Origin: Rhizobiaceae bacterium
GTDB lineage: Bacteria > Pseudomonadota > Alphaproteobacteria > Rhizobiales > Rhizobiaceae
Assembly (NCBI GenBank): GCA_023953835.1
Contig: JAMLJB010000001.1
Location: 310,001-374,000, forward strand
Length of the DNA stretch: 64,000 bases
Direction: 5' to 3'
This document shows positions 1-7,628 of this stretch, in pieces (position 1 is the first letter of the stretch; each line of letters starts with the position of its first letter). Position numbers and translations under genes: made by a program. Below the pieces are notes generated by a model, which was not told the origin of the DNA, made no database searches, and saw only the letters and a program-made list of their open reading frames with translations.

Positions 1-732
1 GAAAAACAGCACCGAGAAGAGGTCCAGGATCACCCGCGACGTACGCGAGATTCCGTATTTGGACTGCCCGAACTGGCGAGCCTGATGGTTCACCACCATT
101 TCGCCGATGCGCCTCGTTGGTGTGACGCTTGCGATCCATGCCGGAATGAACCTGTGCATCCCGCCCATAATGCGGATTTGTTGCAGCACGCTGGTCCTGT
201 AAAGCTTCAGCCCGCAGCCATAGTCGTGTATTCGCACGCCCGTGACCTTGCGGATAAGCCTGTTTGCGATCCACGAGGGAATCAGGCGCAGCATCAGGCC
301 GTCCTGCCTGTCTTTGCGCCAGCCGCAAACCATGTCGAGGTCCTGCGTCTCCAGCATCTCGATCATCCTCGGAATGTCGCGCGGGTCGTTCTGGAGGTCC
401 CCGTCGAGCGTCGCGACGAGGCGGCCGCGTGCGGCATCGATACCAGCCTGCAATCCCGCAGCCTGTCCGAAATTGCGCTGCAATTCGATGACCCTCAGCG
501 ACAGTCCAGGGCGATCCAGTTGCGAAAACGCGCGGTCGAGCGTGGCGTCCGACGACCCGTCATCGACGAGAATCAACTCCCACGGCTTGCCGAAATCCTT
601 CAGCGCATCGCAAATGCTATCGACCAGGGGCACAATGTTGTCCTCTTCATTGTGCACCGGGACGAGCACTGAAAGCTCAATCGCCCCAACGGCTTCACCG
701 TCGGGCGCGACCGGAAGTGGATGAACCTGCAA
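1..732 (-). CDS. Family 2 glycosyltransferase, dolichol-phosphate-mannose synthase type (3' end cut by window edge)
   Basis: Reading the minus strand gives an open frame into the left edge with classic GT-A features: LVPVHNEEDNIVPLV near the start, LILVDDGSSDAT, QRNFGQAAGLQAGID, then the acceptor/metal signature ATLDGDLQNDP and the DPM-family segment IHDYGCGLKLYR. Such enzymes move a sugar from a nucleotide donor to a polyprenyl or other lipid phosphate at the cytoplasmic membrane. The frame opens after a stop with no ATG or GTG before the catalytic domain, so I place the start at a TTG (732) behind GGAATAAG; this start is uncertain. The C-terminal membrane segments usual in this family would lie outside the window. 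The divergent neighbour is a flippase-like membrane protein, so the pair may make and handle a glycolipid; that link is inference. Confidence 0.85.
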   Translation of the reverse strand, partial: MQVHPLPVAPDGEAVGAIELSVLVPVHNEEDNIVPLVDSICDALKDFGKPWELILVDDGSSDATLDRAFSQLDRPGLSLRVIELQRNFGQAAGLQAGIDAARGRLVATLDGDLQNDPRDIPRMIEMLETQDLDMVCGWRKDRQDGLMLRLIPSWIANRLIRKVTGVRIHDYGCGLKLYRTSVLQQIRIMGGMHRFIPAWIASVTPTRRIGEMVVNHQARQFGQSKYGISRTSRVILDLFSVLFF

Positions 733-779
733 TCTTATTCCACCATATTTGACATTCCGGGTTTCGTGTTAATCCAGCC

Positions 780-1775
780 ATGGACGCGGCGCAACCATGG
801 CATCGACCGCGCCGCGAGCATCTTGCGGGTATAGGATTGAACAAGAATGCGATCACGCTCCTGACGCTCGCCGTCATCCTCGCCTATGCGATTTTTGTCG
901 AATGGGCGTGGGGTTGGACAAGCATTCTGGAGCAATGGCGCGCCGTCGGCGCAAGGGCCATCGCTGCCGCAATCGGGCTTCTCGTCGCCACATATTTTGT
1001 GCGCGCGCACCGGATACATGACTATTTTCCGCGCGAAACAAAAGGCCGGTTCTTCTGGCTGTTTCGCGTCACGCAGGTGCATAACCTGCTCAATACGATG
1101 TTGCCCTTCCGGCTCGGTGAAACGAGCTTTCCGCTGCTGATGCGCAGCGAATTCGGCCTGCCCATGGCCAGGGGTGCTGCTTCGCTGCTGGTCATGCGCG
1201 CGCTCGACATGCATGCGCTGTTGGCCGCCGCCGGGATCGGTCTTGTTGCGCATGCGGGCTACCGCGTTTGGGCGTGGGGTCTTTGGCTTGCGTTCCTGCT
1301 CTTACCCTTGCTGGCTTTTCCTCTACGTGCGCCGGTCATGCGGGCGGCAGACCGTTTCTTGCCCACGCGGCTTTCAAGCATCGTCGACAGGCTGGCAGAA
1401 GGCGTCCCGCAGGATTGGCCGACATTCCTGCGGGTCTGGACGCTCACAATCATCAACTGGGGGGTGAAAATGGCGGTGCTCGCCTGGGTGCTGGCAATCA
1501 TGGGCGTGTCGCCCTTCGCGGCGACATTCGGCGCGGCCCTCGGCGGCGAATTGTCCTCGGTGCTGCCGGTTCACGCACCCGGCGGTGTCGGAACCTATCC
1601 CGCAAGCATCGTCGCAGGCGCGTTGGCATTTGGCGCGGATGGCGGAGCGCAAGGCATGGACCGGCTTGCGCGCGCGGCGATCAACACGCATCTGCTTATC
1701 GTCGTCTCGGCTTTGATCGGAACGACCCTGTCGCTGGTCCTGTCGGTCACCTCTTCCCGGCAACATCCCTCTTGA
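780..1775 (+). CDS. Lysylphosphatidylglycerol synthase TM region / UPF0104-like integral membrane protein
   Basis: A polytopic protein of up to 331 residues with about eight hydrophobic segments and the family hallmark HAPGGVGTYPASIVAG near residue 265 (PF03706-like). Relatives either form the flippase half of MprF or act with glycosyltransferases in handling polyprenyl or glycolipid substrates. It is divergent from a DPM-type glycosyltransferase, so a shared glycolipid role is plausible but not shown. The 780 ATG lacks a clear ribosome binding site and adds an unlikely Arg/His-rich N-terminus. A TTG at 837, just before the first membrane segment, is a credible alternative, and a TTGACA at 749-754 would fit a promoter serving that later start. 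Confidence 0.8.
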   Translation: MDAAQPWHRPRREHLAGIGLNKNAITLLTLAVILAYAIFVEWAWGWTSILEQWRAVGARAIAAAIGLLVATYFVRAHRIHDYFPRETKGRFFWLFRVTQVHNLLNTMLPFRLGETSFPLLMRSEFGLPMARGAASLLVMRALDMHALLAAAGIGLVAHAGYRVWAWGLWLAFLLLPLLAFPLRAPVMRAADRFLPTRLSSIVDRLAEGVPQDWPTFLRVWTLTIINWGVKMAVLAWVLAIMGVSPFAATFGAALGGELSSVLPVHAPGGVGTYPASIVAGALAFGADGGAQGMDRLARAAINTHLLIVVSALIGTTLSLVLSVTSSRQHPS

Positions 1776-1780
1776 ATTAA

Positions 1781-1796
1781 TTGAACGTTCGTTTTA
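1781..1796. promoter_or_regulatory. Candidate TetR operator upstream of the liu regulator
   Basis: TTGAACGTTCG here contains the perfect 8-bp palindrome GAACGTTC and lies 31 bp before the proposed TetR start, where an autoregulatory operator would be expected. The TTGAAC/GTTC half-sites resemble three stronger palindromes at 5338-5407. Binding by the adjacent regulator is inference. Confidence 0.4.
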
Positions 1797-1826
1797 TTAA
1801 TGCCGGGCCGATGGGGAGGAACATCT

Positions 1827-2456
1827 TTGGCTCGGACCGCAGGCTCACATGGCGAAAAGACGGACGCGGCGGTGCGTGAAGCTGCACTGTCGCTGATTGC
1901 GCGCTATGGGTACGAGGCCGTCTCCATGCGGCGGCTTGCGGAAGAGGTGGGCGTGCAGGCCGCAGCGCTTTACCGCTACTATGCGACCAAGGAGGACCTG
2001 CTTTTCTCACTGCTGAGCGAGCACATGCAAAAGCTCGGCGAGGCGTGGGAAGCGGCAAGGCCTGCGCATGCGGGGTCGCGCGAGCAACTCGCGGCGTTCG
2101 TCACGCATCATATCGGATTTCATATCGCGCGAAGGCACTCCACCCATGTCTCCAACATGGAGCTGCGCAGCCTGTCGCCCGAACGGCTTACGCAGGTCCT
2201 GAAAATGCGCAACGCCTATGAAAAGGAGTTGCGCCAGATCCTGCGGAGCGGCGCGGAGAACGGTGCATTCGAGATCGAGGACGCAGGGCTGACGGCAATG
2301 GCGATTATCCAGATGCTGACGGGCGTTATCGTCTGGTTCCGCCCCGACGAGCGCCTTTCCGTCGAGGAGGTCACGAACAATTATCTGCAAATGACAATGC
2401 GCCTGGTCGGCGCGGAGCAGAGTGTCTCGACGCGCGCGCTCCGCCGGGCAGGCTGA
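1827..2456 (+). CDS. TetR/AcrR family transcriptional regulator, probably of the liu genes
   Basis: A protein of 209 residues with an N-terminal TetR helix-turn-helix: [24 protein letters not shown] followed by [18 protein letters not shown], then a helical ligand domain. I choose the TTG at 1827 because GGGGAGGA lies six bases upstream; the ATG at 1800 precedes that site and has none of its own. The gene ends 11 bp before liuA and reads the same way, so it likely heads a TetR-liuA-liuB transcript. TetR proteins next to acyl-CoA dehydrogenases commonly respond to acyl-CoA ligands; the ligand here is unknown. Confidence 0.88.
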   Translation: MARTAGSHGEKTDAAVREAALSLIARYGYEAVSMRRLAEEVGVQAAALYRYYATKEDLLFSLLSEHMQKLGEAWEAARPAHAGSREQLAAFVTHHIGFHIARRHSTHVSNMELRSLSPERLTQVLKMRNAYEKELRQILRSGAENGAFEIEDAGLTAMAIIQMLTGVIVWFRPDERLSVEEVTNNYLQMTMRLVGAEQSVSTRALRRAG

Positions 2457-2467
2457 AGGGAGGAGCA

Positions 2468-3628
2468 ATGTATAACAACGGGCTGAACTTCGCGCTCGGC
2501 GACGAGGTGGAGGCGCTGCGCGACATGGTGCGCCGCTTCGCGCAGGAGCAGATTGCACCGCTTGCCGCCGAAACCGACAGGTTGAATGAGTTTCCATCCC
2601 ATCTCTGGACCGAGATGGGCGCGCTCGGGCTGCTCGGAATCACAGCAGACCCGGATTTCGGCGGTTCGGGCATGGGGTATCTCGCCCATGTCGTCGCCAT
2701 GGAAGAGATTTCTCGTGCTTCGGCGTCGGTAGGGCTTTCATACGGCGCACATTCCAACCTCTGCGTGAACCAGATCAACCGCTGGGGCACATCCGCGCAA
2801 AAGGAGCGCTACCTCCCGGCTCTGTGCAGCGGGGAACATGTCGGCGCGCTTGCCATGTCGGAACCGGGTGCGGGTTCCGACGTAGTTTCGCTGCGGCTGA
2901 CGGCCGCGAAGAAAAACGATCGCTTCGTGCTGAACGGCACCAAGATGTGGATCACCAACGGTCCGGATGCTCAGACGTTGGTCGTCTACGCCAAGACGGA
3001 CCCGGAACGGCATTCGCGCGGCATAACCGCGTTTGTAGTCGAGCGCAGCATGCCCGGATTCTCGGTCGCGCAGAAACTGGACAAGCTCGGAATGCGGGGG
3101 TCCAATACCGGTGAACTCGTCTTCGAGAATGTCGAGGTGCCCTTCGAGAACATGCTTCACGAAGAAGGTCGCGGCGTCGAAGTTCTGATGTCCGGCCTGG
3201 ACTATGAGCGCACGGTGCTTGCCGGGGGACCGCTCGGGATCATGGCGGCATGCCTGGACGTGGTGATGCCCTATGTGCACGAGCGCAAGCAGTTCGGAAA
3301 AGCCATCGGCGAGTTCCAGCTCGTGCAAGGCAAGCTTGCCGATATGTACTCGACGATGAACGCATGCCGCGCCTATGTCTATGCGGTTGCGGCGGCGTGC
3401 GACCGCGGCGAGACGGCCCGCAAGGACGCTGCGGGCTGCATCCTTTACGCCGCTGAAAAGGCGACATTGATGGCGCTGGATGCGATCCAGCTTCTCGGCG
3501 GAAACGGCTATATCAACGATTACCCGACAGGCCGCCTGCTGCGCGACGCGAAGCTCTACGAGATCGGCGCGGGCACCAGTGAAATCCGCCGTTGGCTGAT
3601 AGGCCGCGAAATGATGGCGGAAGGCTGA
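2468..3628 (+). CDS. liuA: Isovaleryl-CoA dehydrogenase
   Basis: A complete acyl-CoA dehydrogenase of 386 residues. It oxidises isovaleryl-CoA to 3-methylcrotonyl-CoA with FAD, in leucine breakdown, and passes electrons to ETF. The FAD/substrate signature [11 protein letters not shown] is near residue 130. [14 protein letters not shown] places the catalytic base at about Glu247, the position typical of isovaleryl-CoA dehydrogenases rather than the C-terminal glutamate of medium-chain enzymes. The C-terminal QLLGGNGY and [12 protein letters not shown] segments complete the fold. GGGAGGA precedes the ATG. It sits between a TetR gene and liuB, the next enzyme of the pathway. ETF-QO, the downstream electron acceptor, is at 32442. 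Confidence 0.95.
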   Translation: MYNNGLNFALGDEVEALRDMVRRFAQEQIAPLAAETDRLNEFPSHLWTEMGALGLLGITADPDFGGSGMGYLAHVVAMEEISRASASVGLSYGAHSNLCVNQINRWGTSAQKERYLPALCSGEHVGALAMSEPGAGSDVVSLRLTAAKKNDRFVLNGTKMWITNGPDAQTLVVYAKTDPERHSRGITAFVVERSMPGFSVAQKLDKLGMRGSNTGELVFENVEVPFENMLHEEGRGVEVLMSGLDYERTVLAGGPLGIMAACLDVVMPYVHERKQFGKAIGEFQLVQGKLADMYSTMNACRAYVYAVAAACDRGETARKDAAGCILYAAEKATLMALDAIQLLGGNGYINDYPTGRLLRDAKLYEIGAGTSEIRRWLIGREMMAEG

Positions 3629-3673
3629 TACAAGACAAGCGGCAACCGCGCAGCAGGGAGGAAATGCCTCGCA

Positions 3674-5281
3674 ATGCCCCTCATAAAGTCGCAGGTTTCT
3701 CCGGCATCGGAGAGTTTCAAGGCGAATGCGCAGCGCATGAAGGCGCTTGTGAAGGACATCGCCGATAAGGCCGAACTTATTGAGAGAGGCGGAAGTGAGG
3801 AAGCGCGCGAGCGACATGTCAGCCGGGGTAAGCTGTTGCCGCGCGACAGGCTGGCGAAGCTGCTCGATCCAGGCTCGCCCTTCCTCGAAATCGGCCAGTT
3901 CGCCGCCTACGGCATGTATTCGGGCGACATTGCGTCCGCCGGGATGATCGCGGGCGTGGGGCGCGTTGAAGGGCGGGAAGTGATGGTGGTGGTCAACGAC
4001 GCCACCGTAAAGGGCGGGACCTATTATCCGCTGACAGTCAAGAAGCACCTGCGCGCGCAGGAAATCGCCATGCAGAACAATTTGCCCTGCGTCTATCTCG
4101 TGGATTCAGGCGGCGCGAACCTGCCCAATCAGGACGAGGTCTTTCCTGACCGCGACCATTTTGGCCGGATTTTCTTCAACCAGGCGAACATGTCTGCTTC
4201 GGGCATTCCGCAGATCGCCTGCGTCATGGGTTCATGCACGGCGGGCGGAGCCTATGTGCCGGCGATGTCCGACGAATCGATCATGGTGCGCAAGCAGGCG
4301 ACCATCTTCCTCGGTGGTCCGCCGCTGGTGAAAGCCGCGACGGGCGAGGAAGTCTCGGCGGAAGATCTGGGCGGCGCGGAAGTCCACACGCGCGAATCCG
4401 GCGTGGCCGATCACTACGCGATGAACGATGAGCACGCGCTCGCCATAACACGGCGCATCGTCAGAAACCTGAATCGGACGAAGAGGATAGGACTCGACCT
4501 TCGCAAACCGATTCCGCCGCTTCATGCACCGGATGAAATCTACGGCATCGTGCCGACCGACCTGCGCCACCCCTACGACGTCCGCGAGGTCATTGCGCGC
4601 ATCGTCGATGGTTCGGAACTCGACGAGTTCAAGCAGAACTACGGCACGACGCTGGTGACGGGCTTTGCCCACCTCTTCGGCATGCCGGTCGGCATCCTCG
4701 CCAACAACGGCGTGCTGTTCTCCGAAAGCGCGGTCAAGGGCGCGCATTTCATCGAACTGTGCTGCCAGCGGCGCATTCCGCTGATCTTCCTGCAAAACAT
4801 TACCGGCTTCATGGTAGGTCGCAAATATGAGGCGGGCGGCATCGCCAAGGACGGCGCCAAGCTGGTGACCGCAGTCGCGACCGCACAGGTGCCGAAATTG
4901 ACGATGGTTATCGGCGGCTCGTTCGGGGCAGGCAATTACGGAATGTGCGGACGCGCCTATTCTCCGCGCTTCCTGTGGATGTGGCCCAATGCGCGCATTT
5001 CCGTCATGGGCGGCGAACAGGCGGCAATGGTGCTGGCGCAGGTCAAACGCGAGGGCATCGAGCGCAAGGGCGGCTCCTGGTCGGCGGATGAGGAAATCGA
5101 ATTCAAGCGCCCTACCCTTGAAAAATACGAGCGCGAAGGCCATCCGTTGTATTCGTCTGCGCGTTTGTGGGACGACGGGATCATCGATCCCGCCCGCAGC
5201 CGCGAAGTGCTTGGCCTCAGCCTTGGCGCGGCGCTCAACGCCGATATTCTGGAAACGAGGTTCGGCGTTTTCCGCATGTAA
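3674..5281 (+). CDS. liuB: Methylcrotonyl-CoA carboxylase, beta (carboxyltransferase) subunit
   Basis: A protein of 535 residues covering both crotonase-fold halves of an acyl-CoA carboxyltransferase. It transfers the carboxyl group from biotin on the alpha subunit to 3-methylcrotonyl-CoA, giving 3-methylglutaconyl-CoA. Conserved stretches include [16 protein letters not shown], the oxyanion-type turns [16 protein letters not shown] and [16 protein letters not shown], and [10 protein letters not shown]. Length and these signatures match MCC beta rather than propionyl-CoA carboxylase. It lies 45 bp after liuA. The partner alpha subunit is not next door but at 11111, which is unusual for this pathway. 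Confidence 0.94.
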   Translation: MPLIKSQVSPASESFKANAQRMKALVKDIADKAELIERGGSEEARERHVSRGKLLPRDRLAKLLDPGSPFLEIGQFAAYGMYSGDIASAGMIAGVGRVEGREVMVVVNDATVKGGTYYPLTVKKHLRAQEIAMQNNLPCVYLVDSGGANLPNQDEVFPDRDHFGRIFFNQANMSASGIPQIACVMGSCTAGGAYVPAMSDESIMVRKQATIFLGGPPLVKAATGEEVSAEDLGGAEVHTRESGVADHYAMNDEHALAITRRIVRNLNRTKRIGLDLRKPIPPLHAPDEIYGIVPTDLRHPYDVREVIARIVDGSELDEFKQNYGTTLVTGFAHLFGMPVGILANNGVLFSESAVKGAHFIELCCQRRIPLIFLQNITGFMVGRKYEAGGIAKDGAKLVTAVATAQVPKLTMVIGGSFGAGNYGMCGRAYSPRFLWMWPNARISVMGGEQAAMVLAQVKREGIERKGGSWSADEEIEFKRPTLEKYEREGHPLYSSARLWDDGIIDPARSREVLGLSLGAALNADILETRFGVFRM

Positions 5282-5337
5282 GTGTCCCGCTCCGTTTCCA
5301 CTTCCCGCAATAAAATGTCCATATAGCGCATTATTTT

Positions 5338-5407
5338 TGAACTTTGTTCATTTTTAACATTGAACAATGTTCAAAACGTGCTATGGTCGTAATTGAACAT
5401 CGTTCAA
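5338..5407 (+). promoter_or_regulatory. Three palindromic operator-like sites over a candidate promoter
   Basis: Three GAAC-N3-GTTC palindromes occur in 70 bp: TGAACTTTGTTCA (5338-5350), TTGAACAATGTTCAA (5360-5374, perfect) and TTGAACATCGTTCAA (5393-5407). TTGAAC at 5360-5365 and TATGGT at 5382-5387, 16 bp apart, could be a -35/-10 pair overlapped by site 2, with site 3 near the expected start of transcription, an arrangement typical of repression. The next gene begins at 5439. The regulator is unknown; the TetR protein at 1827 is a candidate because its own upstream region shares the half-sites. Confidence 0.6.
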
Positions 5408-5438
5408 AATCAATTCTCAGTCTTGGCGGGAGGCTGTC

Positions 5439-5708
5439 GTGAATGCACGTTATACGGTCGTGGAAGACCCATGCGGTTTGTTTTTCATCTGGGACGAAGG
5501 CTTGTTGGAGCCGGCGATGATGGGTGACGACGTCCTCGCCTTCGTGCGCCAGGACAGCGCTGTGCGCATTGCGCGGATTCTCAATGCGCGGGCCAACGAC
5601 GATTTCGGGCAGCGGGCGATTTGCCGGACGACCTCCGACCTGGCGATGCGCAGGTGCAAATTGGTCAACGACGCCGGGCGCGCGGGTGTAAAAATTACGC
5701 AGCGCTGA
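5439..5708 (+). CDS. Small hypothetical protein (89 aa) behind triple operator
   Basis: A GTG-start ORF of 89 residues with GGGAGG five bases upstream and mostly G or C at third codon positions, like its neighbours. I recognise no family. The protein is soluble with no signal peptide or membrane segment; its N-terminal half is acidic/hydrophobic (FFIWDEGLLEP, MMGDDVLAFVRQD) and its C-terminal half is basic. It follows three GAAC-N3-GTTC palindromes and is closed by a 13-bp hairpin, so it looks like a stand-alone regulated unit. It could be a small regulator or stress-response protein, but nothing in the sequence says which. Confidence 0.6.
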   Translation: MNARYTVVEDPCGLFFIWDEGLLEPAMMGDDVLAFVRQDSAVRIARILNARANDDFGQRAICRTTSDLAMRRCKLVNDAGRAGVKITQR

Positions 5709-5714
5709 GCGTCA

Positions 5715-5748
5715 CGCGCGGGGCCGGGTGGCGGGCCGGCCCCGCGCG
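5715..5748 (+). terminator. Strong GC hairpin after the small ORF
   Basis: CGCGCGGGGCCGG (5715-5727) pairs perfectly over 13 bp with CCGGCCCCGCGCG (5736-5748) around an 8-base loop. It starts seven bases after the stop codon at 5708. No T-run follows, so it is a terminator-like or RNA-stabilising hairpin rather than a textbook intrinsic terminator. Confidence 0.55.
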
Positions 5749-5790
5749 GTGTAATCAGATAGGCGATTCCCTTTTTGCCGGAGCCGCTCA

Positions 5791-7083
5791 ATGCAGCCAT
5801 CGAAACTATTCGCCCATCTGGTCGCCTTCGTCGGCGCCGGCGCGATCTTCTTTCGCCACAGAAATGACGGCGTGCTGCCGCAGGCGTTTGGCGCGAAGCC
5901 GGACATCCCGACGGCCAGGCCGCAAGGAATTCCCACCCTCAAAATGCCCACGGCGAAGGGCTGGGCAAAGGGACAGACGCCGAAAGCCGCGCCGGGGCTC
6001 AAGGTGAATGCCTTCGCCACCGGCCTGAAACATCCGCGATGGATACAGGTCCTGTCGAATCGCGACGTGCTTGTCGCCGAGGCGCTTTCCGTGTCGGGCG
6101 GCATCCGTTCCATCTTCGACTATGCCATGGTGTCGACCATGGCGCGCGCGGCGGCGATCGGCGAGAGTCCGAACCGGATCACACGCCTTCGCGACAGCGA
6201 TGGCGACGGCATTGCCGAAACGCAGGAGATTTTCCTTGATGGCCTGAACCAGCCTTTCGGCATGGCCGAAATCGGCGGCACGTTTTATGTTGGCAATACG
6301 GACGGCCTGATGGCCTATACCTACAAGGACGGGCGCGCCACCGGACCGGCCAAGCGCTTGGCGAGTTTCAAGCCCGCAGGGCACTGGACGCGCTCTATCC
6401 TGCCGAGCGCCAACAACAAGAAGCTCTATATCGGGGTCGGTTCGGTGAGCAATATCGGCGACGAAGGGATGGAGGCGGAGGAAGGCCGCGCCTGCATCTA
6501 TGAATATGACATTGCGAGCGGCAAGTGCCGCATCTTCGCCGCCGGGCTGCGCAATCCCGTGGGATTGGCCTGGGAGCCAACCACGAACACGCTGTGGACC
6601 GTCGTCAATGAACGCGACGGACTGGGCGACGAAACGCCCCCGGACTATCTCACTTCGGTCAAGAAAGGCGGATTTTACGGATGGCCCTATTGCTATTGGG
6701 GCAAGACCGTAGATGACCGGGTTCCTCAGGACGCGGCGCTGGTGGCGAGCGCCATCCAGCCCGATTTCGCACTCGGCGGACATACTGCCTCGCTCGGCCT
6801 GTGCTGGATGCCCGCGGGCACCCTGCCCGGATTCCCGGACGGCATGGTGATCGGCCAGCACGGTTCATGGAACCGCTCGAAACTCTCCGGCTACAAGGTG
6901 ATCTTCGTGCCATTCGAGAACGGAAAGCCGTCCGGTCCCTCGCGCGAAATTCTGAGCGGCTTCCTGTCGCCCGATGAGCGCGCATCCTATGGGCGGCCCG
7001 TCGGCGTCGCCATCGGGCCGGATCGCGCGCTGCTCGTCGCCGACGATGTCGGCGACGTTATCTGGCGCGTGACAGGCGCTTAG
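5791..7083 (+). CDS. Sorbosone dehydrogenase family protein (PQQ-type beta-propeller)
   Basis: A protein of 430 residues with an N-terminal hydrophobic segment suggesting export or membrane anchoring, followed by a six-bladed propeller of the soluble glucose/sorbosone dehydrogenase type. Telling stretches are GLKHPRWIQVLSNRDVLVAE, RITRLRDSDGDGIAE, GLRNPVGLAWEP, NERDGLGDETPPDYL, GGFYGWPYCYWG and GQHGSWNRS. Relatives oxidise aldoses or sorbosone in the periplasm with PQQ, but many family members have no known substrate. No PQQ biosynthesis or cytochrome partner lies next to it. It converges with the next gene, overlapping it by four bases. Confidence 0.85.
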   Translation: MQPSKLFAHLVAFVGAGAIFFRHRNDGVLPQAFGAKPDIPTARPQGIPTLKMPTAKGWAKGQTPKAAPGLKVNAFATGLKHPRWIQVLSNRDVLVAEALSVSGGIRSIFDYAMVSTMARAAAIGESPNRITRLRDSDGDGIAETQEIFLDGLNQPFGMAEIGGTFYVGNTDGLMAYTYKDGRATGPAKRLASFKPAGHWTRSILPSANNKKLYIGVGSVSNIGDEGMEAEEGRACIYEYDIASGKCRIFAAGLRNPVGLAWEPTTNTLWTVVNERDGLGDETPPDYLTSVKKGGFYGWPYCYWGKTVDDRVPQDAALVASAIQPDFALGGHTASLGLCWMPAGTLPGFPDGMVIGQHGSWNRSKLSGYKVIFVPFENGKPSGPSREILSGFLSPDERASYGRPVGVAIGPDRALLVADDVGDVIWRVTGA

Positions 7084-7457
7084 TTCGGCCGGGCGATGTG
7101 CCAGACGTCCGACTTGCCGTCGCCGGCCATATCACCCGGCATTTTGTCGCCGACGAAGGTGTAGAGCGGCTTGCCGTCATACGCCCACATCTTCGAGCCG
7201 TCCTTGCGTTCGACAAGCGACCACTCGCCTTCGGCCTTGGCGTCCGAAGCGGCTGCGAAAGGCGGCCAGTTCGCGGCGCATTTGTCGTAGCAATTGGTCA
7301 TACCCGCGCTGTCCTTGTCGAAGGTATAGAGCGTCATGCCTTTTGCATCGGTGTATGCCTTGGCACCGCCGATCTCGGTGACCATGGCGGGCTCGGCGGC
7401 GTTCGCCGCGGATACACCCAAGGCGAGAGCCGCCAACGCGATCAAAACAGGCTTCAT
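7080..7457 (-). CDS. Secreted COG4315 repeat protein of unknown function
   Basis: A protein of 125 residues with a clean signal peptide (IALAALALGVSAANA, then AEPA) and two copies of the COG4315/PF03640 lipoprotein-repeat motif: KGMTLYTFDKDSAGMTNCYDKCAANWPPF and then KMWAYDGKPLYTFVGDKMPGD. Proteins of this family are small, periplasmic and of unknown function, and are often predicted to be lipoproteins; here no lipobox cysteine follows the signal. AGGGAGAA precedes the ATG. Confidence 0.88.
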   Translation of the reverse strand: MKPVLIALAALALGVSAANAAEPAMVTEIGGAKAYTDAKGMTLYTFDKDSAGMTNCYDKCAANWPPFAAASDAKAEGEWSLVERKDGSKMWAYDGKPLYTFVGDKMPGDMAGDGKSDVWHIARPN

Positions 7458-7628
7458 TGCACTTCTCCCTTTCGTGAGGCTTCATGCCGTATGAATGGAA
7501 GAACGACGGCAAGGCCGGATTTTTTCCCTCCGACCCAACCATTTCTGTCACAAAGTTTGAATTGCCGGGCCTGCCCCTTGCAACCATTGCGATATGAAGG
7601 ATGTTAATTGCGCTGCGGAGGAGCGTTC

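Noticed and set aside
5338..5407. LexA (SOS) boxes
   Set aside because: Alphaproteobacterial LexA sites are direct repeats GTTC-N7-GTTC; here the half-sites are inverted with a 3-base spacer.
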